The translations under genes were made by a program, and so were the position numbers. DNA of 64,000 nt from Cellvibrionaceae bacterium. GTDB taxonomy: Bacteria; Pseudomonadota; Gammaproteobacteria; Pseudomonadales; Cellvibrionaceae. The stretch is from the NCBI GenBank assembly GCA_021151695.1, contig JAGKWU010000014.1, positions 62,001 through 126,000 of the forward strand, written 5' to 3'. Shown here in pieces: positions 1 to 8,756 of this stretch (position 1 is the first letter of the stretch; each line of letters opens with the position of its first letter). Below the pieces are notes generated by a model. That model searched no databases, was not told where the DNA came from, and saw only the letters and a program-made list of their open reading frames with translations.

Positions 1-2
1 AT

Positions 3-1118
3 AGTGAAGTGATTCTCCCCGCTGTCCCCGTTACGACCTCAAAAACAATTTCGCCCCTTGATGACAAAGGGGAATTGCCTCGTCTGTTTGTCACTAATGT
101 CACAGAAGTGATCAACCAATTTTTAATCGGGTTGGAGCAGGAGACGCCGCTAGTCAAAAAAATTGAGGCCATACGCGCAAGTATCACGCAGGATATGAGC
201 GTGGATATGTTTATCCGCACGCTCGAAAATTTGCGCGACCTGGTAATGCAAGCCTATCTCTCCTCCAACCAGGCGTTTGCGACCTATTTAAAAAATGTTA
301 ATCAAGAGTTAGCCGATATTTACGACGTTGTGGGTGGCTCGGTGGCGTCGGGCAGTTCGCTGCGTAGCGCGTCAGATAATTTGCAGGCAACGGTGATGCA
401 GGAGATGGCAACCCTCGAAGCCAATACCGAAAACGCCACTGATCTTGCGCAATTGAAAAATCAGGTGAAATCCCAGCTCGGCAATATTCGCCAGGCGCTG
501 GACAACTTCCAGCAATCGGAACAATTGCAAAACCAACTTGCCAGCCAACTCGAAGCCTTGGGCAATAAAGTTAAAGTGATGGAGACGGAAGCGGAGCGCA
601 ATCGCACCGTGTTGGAAAAACAGCGCCACCGCGCGCTCCACGATCCGCTTACCGAATTACCCAATCGAGAGTATTACAACGAGCGCAGCGCTTATGAATA
701 CCAGCGCTGGCAGCGCTATGGTCGCCCGCTGACTCTGGCAGTGCTGGATATAGATCACTTCAAAAAAATTAACGATACGCACGGTCACCAGGCGGGGGAT
801 CGTGTGTTGAAAGTGATTGGTCGTTCCATTGCAAAACGATTGAGGGAAGTGGATTTTTTCTGTCGTTACGGCGGCGAAGAATTTATTGCACTTATGCCGG
901 AAACCAGCCTGGAAGAAGCCTTGCCTGTGTTGGAAAAAATCCGCGCTTCTATTGCGGGAGCTGCGTTTAATTACAAAGAGGAACCGCTGTCCATTACCTT
1001 GTCTATCGGCATTACCGAATTTAACGCGGATGATGATATTGAAAGCGCGTTTGCGCGCGCGGATAACGCACTCTACCAAGCCAAATCCAGTGGCAGGAAC
1101 TGCACGCGCACTGGCTAA
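3..1118 (+). CDS. Diguanylate cyclase (GGDEF), 5' end cut by window edge
   Basis: Makes cyclic di-GMP from two GTP in the cytoplasm. The first 200 or so visible residues are helical with a coiled-coil stretch (about 140-205) and match no sensor I recognise. The GGDEF domain follows, with the active-site variant GGEEF at about 288-292 (counting from a GTG at position 9) and an RxxD product-inhibition site (REVD) five residues upstream, so catalysis and feedback control both look intact. The frame is open to the left edge (Ser-Glu before the GTG), so the true start lies outside the window. It is the first visible gene of a tight operon: the next gene starts 15 bases downstream. Confidence 0.9.
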   Translation, partial: SEVILPAVPVTTSKTISPLDDKGELPRLFVTNVTEVINQFLIGLEQETPLVKKIEAIRASITQDMSVDMFIRTLENLRDLVMQAYLSSNQAFATYLKNVNQELADIYDVVGGSVASGSSLRSASDNLQATVMQEMATLEANTENATDLAQLKNQVKSQLGNIRQALDNFQQSEQLQNQLASQLEALGNKVKVMETEAERNRTVLEKQRHRALHDPLTELPNREYYNERSAYEYQRWQRYGRPLTLAVLDIDHFKKINDTHGHQAGDRVLKVIGRSIAKRLREVDFFCRYGGEEFIALMPETSLEEALPVLEKIRASIAGAAFNYKEEPLSITLSIGITEFNADDDIESAFARADNALYQAKSSGRNCTRTG

Positions 1119-1133
1119 ATTTGTGAGGAGACT

Positions 1134-1793
1134 ATGGCTAGATCCCAAAGGAAAGTACCGGTGATTTGCTGTGCATTATTGATAGGCATATTCACCGGTG
1201 GCAATGCAGTGGCTGCAAGCTTTTCACTCACAGCGACAGATGCAGCGGGAAAGCCTGTCACAGGAGTAGTGGCGGCGTTGGTACCAGAAGCTAAACCCAA
1301 TTTCACCGATAAAGCCAAAGCGATTATGGATCAGCGCCATCAGCAATTTACACCTGGCGTGTTGGCGGTGCGTACCAATACACTGATTCACTTTCCCAAC
1401 AGTGACGATGTGCGTCATCAAGTCTACTCATTTTCGCCAGCCAAGCGCTTTGAGTTGCGCCTCTATCATGGTCGTACAGCGGAGCCGGTGTTATTTGATC
1501 AACCTGGCCAAGTCATTCTCGGCTGCAATATTCACGATTCCATGGTGGGTTACATTTACGTGGTCGACACTGAATATTTTGCTGTCGACAATGACCAGGG
1601 ACAGCTCGCTATTGCCAATGTGCCAGCTGGCAATTACACCCTGGAAATCTACCAACCCAAATTGGCCAAGCCCTGGCCCCCACAAAAAATAACGCTCACT
1701 GCCGAGCAAAACCTGCAGCAGAAAATTACTTTGAATAATTTTGTGGAGGCGAAAAAAGTGAGTGAAGATAGTCTGGATAGCCTCTTCAAGTGA
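1134..1793 (+). CDS. Periplasmic cupredoxin-like protein ('methylamine utilization' type)
   Basis: A 219-residue exported protein. A hydrophobic signal segment (about residues 9-27, ending near AVAA) is followed by a beta-rich domain. The His in DDVRHQ and the Cys, His and Met in LGCNIHDSM are spaced like the copper ligands of a cupredoxin, so it probably binds one copper ion in the periplasm. Proteins of this type are often labelled 'methylamine utilization protein', but no methylamine pathway genes are nearby and that role is not supported. The start is set by GAGGAG just before ATG 1134. Its stop overlaps the start of the GGDEF/EAL gene, so the copper protein and the c-di-GMP enzyme are probably co-translated, perhaps as parts of one redox-sensing unit (inference). 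Confidence 0.8.
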   Translation: MARSQRKVPVICCALLIGIFTGGNAVAASFSLTATDAAGKPVTGVVAALVPEAKPNFTDKAKAIMDQRHQQFTPGVLAVRTNTLIHFPNSDDVRHQVYSFSPAKRFELRLYHGRTAEPVLFDQPGQVILGCNIHDSMVGYIYVVDTEYFAVDNDQGQLAIANVPAGNYTLEIYQPKLAKPWPPQKITLTAEQNLQQKITLNNFVEAKKVSEDSLDSLFK

Positions 1794-4186
1794 ATGACAT
1801 GACAGTGTCAACGTCGCCGCACGACGCTAAACAAAAATCGACACAGCGTCCCGCTCGCCGAATCAGTTACCTGATCAAATTGTTGTTGCTATTGATTGGT
1901 TTGGTAGCGGTATTGGAAGCTATTACCTATGTGGCGACACGCATAGTGATCCATAACGCAGTAACACAAAATGCGAAAGCGGAGTTGCTCAGTGGTGGCG
2001 GAATTTTTACTCGCCTTATGCAAAATAAGGCTGAGCAGTTGGCCTTGTCGGTTTCGGTGCTGACTGACGATTTCGGATTTAAGGATGCCGTCACCAGCGC
2101 CGATGAAAATACTATTCGCTCCGCGTTAAACAATCACTCCGCTCGGGTAAAGGCGGACATAGGCATTGTGATTACCAGCGAAGGGCAATTAATTGCCAGC
2201 CGCGACTTGCCCGAAAATAGCATTGCACAATTTTCCGAACTGCGTACCCAAGTTGAGCAAAAGGGGCGCGCATACAACACCGTTGTACTGGATGGCAAAG
2301 CTTACCAATTCGTGTTGTCCCAAGTAAAAGCGCCTATGCCTGTAGGCATCGCTGGCATGGGGTTTGAGATAAAACAGGAATTCAGTGATGAGTTAAAAAA
2401 ACTCACCAATCTCGATGTTTCTTTTGTGCAGTATCGTCAACAAAAGATGTTTTACCTTGCCGGTACTATTGAACATTATGATCGCTCTGGTTTGGAAAAA
2501 GGGTTAACCCATAGCGTACCCGGGCGAGTGTTTGAATATGATCAGCTTATGTCGTTGGCTGTGCCTATAGGGCGGCCAGATAACGAGTTGATCGCGGTAT
2601 TGCAAGTGCCGTTGAGCAAGGTGCTTGCACCTTTTTCCGGGCTCAACTTGCAATTGCTTATTCTGGCTTTGTTGTTTTCGCTGGTGGCGGGTATCTGCGC
2701 ATTTTGGCTTGCGCGCAGCGTGACACGGCCGGTGAGTTTGTTGGCAAGTATTGCGCAGCGCATTGCGCGCGGATTTTACAGCACGCCTATTGAAGTCAAA
2801 TCCAACGATGAGCTAGGCGATTTAGCGGGAGCTTTTCTCAGTATGCAGCGCGCCATAGCGCAGCGTGAACAACAAGTTATTTATCAATCAGAGCACGATA
2901 CGCTTACCAGTCTGCCTAATCGCAGCCGTGTGTTTCCCGAATTATCGATTGCTATTGAGAAGGCTCGCCTGGCATCAACCGGGTTTTCAGTGTTACTTGT
3001 GGATGTTCGCAATTTTGCGCAGTTCAATGATGAGTTGAGCCACGAAATTGGCGATTTAATTTTGCATGAAGTTGGAGCCAATCTTGCGCACCATTTTCGT
3101 CACAGGGGCGCCGTGTTGCGCTTTGGGAGCGACGAGTTTCTCTGCATCATAGAACAATTTGATCGGCAGGCCTCGGTGGAGTTGGCTGAATCTGTTCATC
3201 AATTGTTTAAAGCGCCGGTCACTCTCGGACAAATCCAGATCAATATTGAAGTGAATATAGGTGTGGCCAATTATCCCTTTGATGCGGATGCAGCGGAAAT
3301 TCTATTGCGGCGCACCCAGTTGGCGCTCAATCACGGCCGCGCCAATTCGCGCAGTACCTGTTGTTACGAACAGGGTTGGGATGAAAAGCATTTGCGCCGT
3401 TTGCATTTGTTTCGCGAATTTGAAAATTCCCTGCGCGACAATCACATCAGCCTTTACTACCAACCCAAAATTAATCTGGATAATCCCACCAGCCTTGGGG
3501 CCGAGGCATTGGTGCGCTGGATTCACCCGCAGATGGGCTTTATTCCGCCGGATGAATTTATCACCGTGATTGAAAGCTCCGGACAAATCACCTTGCTTAC
3601 GCGCTGGGTATTGCGCGAGGCAGTGCAGCAGTTAAGGCAGCTACTGGATTCACATCTGGATATGACCTTGTCGGTCAACCTGTCTGCGCTGGATTTATTA
3701 GTGGATGATTTGCCAGATTATGTGGCGGATTTGCTGGCGCACTATAGGGTACCCGCGGGTAATCTTTGCCTGGAAATTACCGAGAGCGCCATTATGCGCG
3801 AAGCGGAAAAATCCCTGGCCAATTTGCTGCGGCTGGAAGCGGTTGGTGTGATGCTATCTATTGATGATTTCGGCACCGGTTATTCGTCGCTCTCGCAATT
3901 GAAAAAATTACCTGTATCCGAATTAAAAATCGACAAGAGTTTTATTTTGAATCTCGCCTCCAGTGAAGACGATATGCTCATAGTGCGCTCCACTATTGAG
4001 CTTGGCCATACCATGGGCTTAAGCGTTACTGCCGAAGGTGTGGAGACTGAGGCCATTAAAAATATCCTGATCAGTTATGGTTGTGATACGGCACAAGGTT
4101 ATCTCTACAGCAGGCCTTTGCCTGCAACAGCTTTTGTGGAGTGGCTCGATACCTATCTTGCCGGCCTGACGCAAAGCGCACATTAA
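1790..4186 (+). CDS. Membrane GGDEF/EAL protein, likely c-di-GMP phosphodiesterase
   Basis: A 798-residue inner-membrane signalling protein: TM1 (about 27-48), a periplasmic sensor domain of about 235 residues (CACHE-like), TM2 (about 286-308), HAMP (308-360), GGDEF (about 365-530) and EAL (about 540-790). The GGDEF signature is GSDEF at 446-450, so cyclase activity is doubtful. The EAL domain keeps E572-A-L and DDFGTGYSS at 692-700, so it should hydrolyse c-di-GMP. The GTG start at 1790 overlaps the preceding stop; ATG 1799 is an alternative. Its partner two genes upstream is an intact cyclase, so the operon encodes both synthesis and breakdown. The periplasmic domain may sense the cupredoxin-like protein encoded just before it (inference). 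Confidence 0.9.
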   Translation: MNDMTVSTSPHDAKQKSTQRPARRISYLIKLLLLLIGLVAVLEAITYVATRIVIHNAVTQNAKAELLSGGGIFTRLMQNKAEQLALSVSVLTDDFGFKDAVTSADENTIRSALNNHSARVKADIGIVITSEGQLIASRDLPENSIAQFSELRTQVEQKGRAYNTVVLDGKAYQFVLSQVKAPMPVGIAGMGFEIKQEFSDELKKLTNLDVSFVQYRQQKMFYLAGTIEHYDRSGLEKGLTHSVPGRVFEYDQLMSLAVPIGRPDNELIAVLQVPLSKVLAPFSGLNLQLLILALLFSLVAGICAFWLARSVTRPVSLLASIAQRIARGFYSTPIEVKSNDELGDLAGAFLSMQRAIAQREQQVIYQSEHDTLTSLPNRSRVFPELSIAIEKARLASTGFSVLLVDVRNFAQFNDELSHEIGDLILHEVGANLAHHFRHRGAVLRFGSDEFLCIIEQFDRQASVELAESVHQLFKAPVTLGQIQINIEVNIGVANYPFDADAAEILLRRTQLALNHGRANSRSTCCYEQGWDEKHLRRLHLFREFENSLRDNHISLYYQPKINLDNPTSLGAEALVRWIHPQMGFIPPDEFITVIESSGQITLLTRWVLREAVQQLRQLLDSHLDMTLSVNLSALDLLVDDLPDYVADLLAHYRVPAGNLCLEITESAIMREAEKSLANLLRLEAVGVMLSIDDFGTGYSSLSQLKKLPVSELKIDKSFILNLASSEDDMLIVRSTIELGHTMGLSVTAEGVETEAIKNILISYGCDTAQGYLYSRPLPATAFVEWLDTYLAGLTQSAH

Positions 4187-4232
4187 TATGCCGCTTGCGA
4201 GGCTTTGGTTTTTTGCAGAAGGGAGTTATGTC

Positions 4233-5105
4233 ATGCATAAACAACTTGTAGGAACAGCGCTGATTATCAGCTTGCTCGCACCTGCGTTGATGGCGGAAGA
4301 AATAGAGACGCGCAGCCGTATTATTGCTACCGGCGGTGCGACGACCATTGAAGGTGTGGCCGGTGGCGGCATAGTGCCTATGGCGGTCATCTCTGGCTAT
4401 GGTGCGCAGGAAGAGTGGGGAGGCACCGCCTTTGCCAGCTACGTCAATACACCCGACTATGAATTAAAAGTCGTAGGTGCCAGTTGGAGTTGTCACAATC
4501 GCGTGGAGTTTTCCATTGCCGAGCAGCAATTGATTCACCAGTCACTCACCGATGCGCTGCACTTGCCTGACAACGACATCAAGCAGCAAATCTTCGGCGC
4601 CAAGGTACGGCTCGCGGGTGATTTGATTTACACGGATATTCCACAAATAAGTGCAGGCCTGGAATACAAACGCAACCTGGATTTTTTTGTGCCTAAAGCC
4701 GTGGGTGCCAAAAAAGATTCAGGTACTGATGTATACGTATCTGCCACCAAATTAATTCTCGCCGGTTTGGGCGAGCGCAATTGGCTACTGAATGCCGCCG
4801 CGCGTTATACCAATGCCAACCAGACAGGACTTGTGGGTTTTGGGGGCGATGCCAATGCTGATCGCGAGCTGGTGGGTGAGGTCTCGGCCGGTATGTTTTT
4901 TAATACGCATTGGGCGCTGGGCGCTGAATATCGACAAAAGCCGAATAATCTTTCTGCGGTTAAAGAGGATGATTGGAAGACATTATTTTTGGCCTGGTTT
5001 CCCAATAAACATTTTTCACTGGTAGCGGCCTATGTTGATCTGGGTGAGGTAGCCACCTTTAAGGATCAGACTGGCTGGTATCTGTCTGCACAGGGGAGTT
5101 TTTAA
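4233..5105 (+). CDS. DUF3034-family outer-membrane-type protein
   Basis: A 290-residue exported protein with a signal peptide (cleaved near ALMA-EE) and a body of alternating beta-strand pattern ending in a C-terminal Phe, as expected for an outer-membrane beta barrel. It resembles the uncharacterised DUF3034 family. The start is ATG 4233, preceded by GAAGGGA; a longer reading from 4188 lacks a good ribosome site and would bury the signal peptide. It lies 46 bases after the GGDEF/EAL gene and two bases before the globin gene, so it belongs to the same operon. Function is unknown; the context suggests a cell-surface part of a redox or gas-responsive pathway. Confidence 0.75.
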   Translation: MHKQLVGTALIISLLAPALMAEEIETRSRIIATGGATTIEGVAGGGIVPMAVISGYGAQEEWGGTAFASYVNTPDYELKVVGASWSCHNRVEFSIAEQQLIHQSLTDALHLPDNDIKQQIFGAKVRLAGDLIYTDIPQISAGLEYKRNLDFFVPKAVGAKKDSGTDVYVSATKLILAGLGERNWLLNAAARYTNANQTGLVGFGGDANADRELVGEVSAGMFFNTHWALGAEYRQKPNNLSAVKEDDWKTLFLAWFPNKHFSLVAAYVDLGEVATFKDQTGWYLSAQGSF

Positions 5106-5107
5106 TC

Positions 5108-5524
5108 ATGAAAAAATCCATTTTCCTGTTGGCGGCGCTGCTGCTCTGCGCTTGCACCCATACCCATAAAAGTCCGCTCTATGATCGCCTTGGGCAATAT
5201 GAAGGCATAGATAGTTTGGTGGTGGAATTAATCCATGTGATTGCGCAGGATGAGCGCGTCAAGCCGCGCTATGTCGGTGTAAACATGGAGAAATTCAGAA
5301 AAGGTTTGAGCGATTACATTTGCTCGCTGGCGCAAGGCCCCTGCAATTATTCAGGTGATTCTCTGCATGAGGTGCACGCTGGCCACAATTATTCCAATAC
5401 GGAGTTCAATGCGATAGTGGCGGATTTGATGGTGGCTATGGACCGAAAAAAAATTCCCACTGGGACACAAAATGAACTGCTCGCCTTGTTGGCGCCTTCC
5501 TACAAAGATGTTGTTTACCATTAG
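5108..5524 (+). CDS. Truncated haemoglobin (group I-like) lipoprotein
   Basis: A 138-residue protein with a lipoprotein signal (LLLCAC, lipidated Cys16) followed by a truncated-globin domain starting LYDRLGQYEGID. EVHAGH near residue 90 lies where group I truncated globins have their proximal haem His. Such globins bind O2, NO or other small ligands; here the globin is anchored by lipid on the periplasmic side or the outer membrane, which is unusual for the family. It begins two bases after the DUF3034 gene and closes the operon. Whether haem is bound cannot be shown from sequence alone. Confidence 0.82.
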   Translation: MKKSIFLLAALLLCACTHTHKSPLYDRLGQYEGIDSLVVELIHVIAQDERVKPRYVGVNMEKFRKGLSDYICSLAQGPCNYSGDSLHEVHAGHNYSNTEFNAIVADLMVAMDRKKIPTGTQNELLALLAPSYKDVVYH

Positions 5525-5569
5525 GTGATTTAACACTAATTAACATAATTCCACAAAAACAGACTCCGG

Positions 5570-5609
5570 GTGCGGGCGCTGCAGGTTTATGCTAACCGGG
5601 CGCCCGCAC
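5570..5609. terminator. Hairpin after the globin operon
   Basis: Perfect 10-bp GC-rich arms (GTGCGGGCGC and its complement) with a 20-base loop. There is no following T run, so it is either a weak terminator or a 3'-end stabilising hairpin. Confidence 0.45.
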
Positions 5610-5650
5610 TTGTATGCGCCTAATAACAATTCACTGACGGAACACATATC

Positions 5651-8131
5651 ATGTCTCTCGCCAAGTTTATGCTGGCAACCATTTTTGCTGCCGCCAGCAC
5701 GCAGGTTATCGCTGATCAGCTGCATCTCAACGATAAAAATTATTTCACCATGCAGGGGCTCAATGTCACTGTGTTTAGCGATATTTATCCCGACGGCCAC
5801 CAGACAGGTGTGACCATTATCCAGCACGGCAGCCGCGTAGCCGCTAATGGCGATTTGCGTTTGGAGATATCGCCCGGCCAATGGTCGCCTGTACCTGTTG
5901 GCGGCGAGCAAACAGTGGATCGCGAACAGCAGCGTATTATACAAACGCTCTCTTATCCCGACCCGAGCAAAGATAAAAAGGGTTTTAACCCGATTAATTA
6001 TCCTGACCTGAAATTTACTTATCAGGTGAATGTTACCGCCTTACCGGATAATAAAATCAAAGTGACCGTTGATCTGGATAAGCCCTTGCCAGCTGAGTGG
6101 ATTGGCAAGGTGGGTTTTAACCTGGAATTATTTCCCGGTGAATTATTTGGCAAAGCATTTTTAATGGATCAGCAGGCGGGCATTTTTCCTCGGCAACCTA
6201 ATGGCCCGGTTCGCGAAATAAACGGCGAGTTTATTGCAGCACCTTTAGCGACAGGCAAAAAGCTGGTGGTTGCACCTGATGTGGATAAGCAGCGCATAGT
6301 GATCGAAAGCAAAACCGGTGCGCTCGAACTCTGGGATGGTCGCACCAACCACAACAACGGCTGGTTTATTGTGCGCAGCGCAATCCCCGCCAAAGCCAGT
6401 AAAACGGCGATCGAGTGGATTATTGCTCCCAACGTAGTTGAAGGCTGGCAGTACACACCGGTTCTACAAGTATCGCAATTGGGTTACAGCACAACACAAC
6501 CTAAAAAATTGGTGATAGAGCAGGATGCGCTCGACGAAAGGGCGGATGACGTGAGCCTCTACAAACTCACTGAGTCAGGTGCGCAACTTGTACGTAAAGG
6601 TGCCGCTGAGCATTGGGGGAATTTTTTGCGCTATCACTATCTCACCTATGATTTTTCCGATATCAAAACACCTGGCAGCTACCAGTTGGGTTATCGCGGC
6701 CAGCGTACGCAAGCCTTTACGATTTCCAATGAGGTTTTTGATCGCCACGCCTGGCAACCAACCCTGGAATATTTTTTACCGGTACAGATGTGCCATATGC
6801 GGGTAAATGAAAAATATCGCGTGTGGCATGGGTTGGATCACGAAGACGATGCGCTGATGGCGCCGATCAACTACAACCATTACGACGGTTACATTTCCGG
6901 TCCTTCCACGCTTACCAAATATCAGCCGGGCGAGCGAGTACCTGGATTAAATGCCGGTGGTTGGCACGACGCGGGCGATTATGATTTGCGCGTGGAATCG
7001 CAAATGGGCACTGTCTGGTTACTGGCAGAAATGGTGGAAGAATTTGGCCTCAACTACGATGCCACCAGCATCGACCAGAAACATAAAATTGTGGAAATTC
7101 ACCAGCCAGATGGTATCAACGATGCGCTGCAACAAATCGAACACGGTTTGCTGAGTGTTCTTGGTGGTTATCGTTCCATGGGGCGCATTTATCGCGGCAT
7201 TATTGATGTGGATTTGCGTCAGTATGTGATGCTTGGCGATGGCTCATTGCAAACCGATAATTTGCCTTATGATCCTGCACTGAAAACGGACGAGCGCATT
7301 AACGGCAAATCTGGCCAGCGCGATGATCGCTGGGTGTTTACCGAAGACAATCCAGATCGCGAAGCTTATGTTGCCGCTGGCCTCGCGGCAGCGGCGCGGG
7401 TGTTGAAAAAATCCAACCCGGCGCTGGCGGCCGAAAGCCTGGCGGCGGCGGAAGATCTTTATAGCAAAGCCAAGGCGCGTGTGAAAAAAGCGAAAACAAA
7501 AAGTTTTGCGTTATCCGAATTGGCCTTGAGCACTGGCAAGCAAGAATATCTCGATGAATTGGTTGGCATCCGCGAGGATTTGATTAAAAACATAGGTGAG
7601 GCCGGTTGGCCTTTGGGACGCGTCTTGCCAAAAATTAAGGATAAAGAATTTAAACAGGCAATCGCAAAAGCCGTGCAGGCTTATCAAGCAGGTGTGAAAG
7701 AACGTGCACGTACTGAGTCGCCTTATGGCGTGCCTTACAAACCTAACATCTGGGGCGCGGGCTGGGATATTCAGGAGTTTGGTGTCAAACAATATTTCTT
7801 CCATAAAAGCTGGCCGGAATACACAGGTACAGATTCCTATTTGAATGCGCTCAATTTTGTATTGGGTGTGCATCCTGGTTCCAACACCCAATCTTTTGCG
7901 TCGGGTGTGGGCGCTAATTCGGCGACGACCGCTTATGGTGGCAATCGTGCGGATTGGTCTTATATTCCCGGCGGTGTGATTTCAGGAACGGCGCTGATTC
8001 GCCCGGATTTGCCCGAGCTGAAAATCTGGCCTTTCTTCTGGCAACAAACGGAATATGTGATGGGTGGTGGTGAGACTAACTATATGTTTTTGGTGATGGC
8101 GGCGGATCAGTTGGCGAAAGCTAAAAAATAA
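5651..8131 (+). CDS. GH9 family beta-glucanase / cellulase
   Basis: An 826-residue secreted enzyme that should cleave beta-1,4-glucan or a related beta-glucan by inversion. Order: signal peptide (1-21, cut near VIA-DQ), an unassigned N-terminal domain of about 240 residues, an Ig-like CelD_N domain (from about 270, QLGYSTTQPKKL), then the GH9 catalytic domain to the C-terminus. GGWHDAGDYD at 436-445 carries the catalytic base (D443, with D440), and GGGETNYMF near 805-813 carries the likely acid E808. No CBM or serine linker is present. The N-terminal domain is absent from most GH9 enzymes I know. It is transcribed alone; a palindromic element follows it. Confidence 0.9.
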   Translation: MSLAKFMLATIFAAASTQVIADQLHLNDKNYFTMQGLNVTVFSDIYPDGHQTGVTIIQHGSRVAANGDLRLEISPGQWSPVPVGGEQTVDREQQRIIQTLSYPDPSKDKKGFNPINYPDLKFTYQVNVTALPDNKIKVTVDLDKPLPAEWIGKVGFNLELFPGELFGKAFLMDQQAGIFPRQPNGPVREINGEFIAAPLATGKKLVVAPDVDKQRIVIESKTGALELWDGRTNHNNGWFIVRSAIPAKASKTAIEWIIAPNVVEGWQYTPVLQVSQLGYSTTQPKKLVIEQDALDERADDVSLYKLTESGAQLVRKGAAEHWGNFLRYHYLTYDFSDIKTPGSYQLGYRGQRTQAFTISNEVFDRHAWQPTLEYFLPVQMCHMRVNEKYRVWHGLDHEDDALMAPINYNHYDGYISGPSTLTKYQPGERVPGLNAGGWHDAGDYDLRVESQMGTVWLLAEMVEEFGLNYDATSIDQKHKIVEIHQPDGINDALQQIEHGLLSVLGGYRSMGRIYRGIIDVDLRQYVMLGDGSLQTDNLPYDPALKTDERINGKSGQRDDRWVFTEDNPDREAYVAAGLAAAARVLKKSNPALAAESLAAAEDLYSKAKARVKKAKTKSFALSELALSTGKQEYLDELVGIREDLIKNIGEAGWPLGRVLPKIKDKEFKQAIAKAVQAYQAGVKERARTESPYGVPYKPNIWGAGWDIQEFGVKQYFFHKSWPEYTGTDSYLNALNFVLGVHPGSNTQSFASGVGANSATTAYGGNRADWSYIPGGVISGTALIRPDLPELKIWPFFWQQTEYVMGGGETNYMFLVMAADQLAKAKK

Positions 8132-8142
8132 CGAGTTGTACC

Positions 8143-8289
8143 GTAGGTTGGGGTAAGGCAGAGCCGCACCCCAACATGACCATCTCGTCGCATAAACCTA
8201 ACGCCAAATTGGCAATCCCTTTAACAATCAACAATGAGGTGTTGGTGAGTCAGAATTGTTGGGGTGCGCTGCGCTTACCGCCAACCTAC
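8143..8289. repeat. Palindromic intergenic element with 32-bp inverted ends
   Basis: The left arm (8143-8175) and right arm (8258-8289) are imperfect inverted copies: both begin GTAGGTTGG when read inward and end CGCACCCCAAC. The core is about 80 bases with no gene. It fits a MITE- or REP-like element between the GH9 gene and fdxA, which converge here. Confidence 0.7.
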
Positions 8290-8304
8290 AGGTATCATTT
8301 AGTC

Positions 8305-8628
8305 TCAACGCTCCAACAACGGAAACTTATTCTCCACCCCATCCCACTTCTCATGTTCAGCCATAGCATCTTTACGCAGGGTGATGGTGGGCCAGACTTC
8401 TGCCAGCTCGGCGTTTAGCTGGATGTATTTTTCCTGGCCGGCGGGTACTTCGCTCTCTTCAAAAATCGCGTTGGCGGGGCATTCCATGGGGCAGAGGTTG
8501 CAGTCGATGCAATGCACTGGGTCAATCACCAGGAAGTTCGGGCCTTCGCGGAAGGCGTCTGTAGGGCAGACTTCCACACAAGTCGTGTGCTTGCAATTGA
8601 TACAGTTGTCGGTGACTACAAAGGTCAT
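8305..8628 (-). CDS. fdxA: Ferredoxin FdxA, 7Fe-8S type
   Basis: A 107-residue soluble electron carrier. Two cysteine clusters are visible: CINCKHTTCVEVCP near the N-terminus and CIDCNLCPMECP at about 40-51, the pattern of Azotobacter-type seven-iron ferredoxins carrying one [3Fe-4S] and one [4Fe-4S] cluster. The C-terminal tail of about 45 residues (with EVWPTIT) is also typical. Length and layout match the family. It is transcribed alone; partner reductases are not in the window. Confidence 0.95.
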   Translation of the reverse strand: MTFVVTDNCINCKHTTCVEVCPTDAFREGPNFLVIDPVHCIDCNLCPMECPANAIFEESEVPAGQEKYIQLNAELAEVWPTITLRKDAMAEHEKWDGVENKFPLLER

Positions 8629-8661
8629 GTGCTATTCCCGGTATTGCCTGAGAGGGGCAGA

Positions 8662-8688
8662 AAAGCCGCCTGATTAAAAAGCGGCTTT
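8662..8688 (-). terminator. Terminator of the GH5 endoglucanase gene
   Basis: Arms AAAGCCGC / GCGGCTTT with an 11-base loop; read on the minus strand the stem is followed by a short T run. It lies 70 bases past the GH5 stop codon. Confidence 0.7.
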
Positions 8689-8756
8689 ATACACATAGAC
8701 CAGCGCCGGGTAAATCGATTTCTGCTGATAAGCCTTATCACAAGCCCTGATATAGC

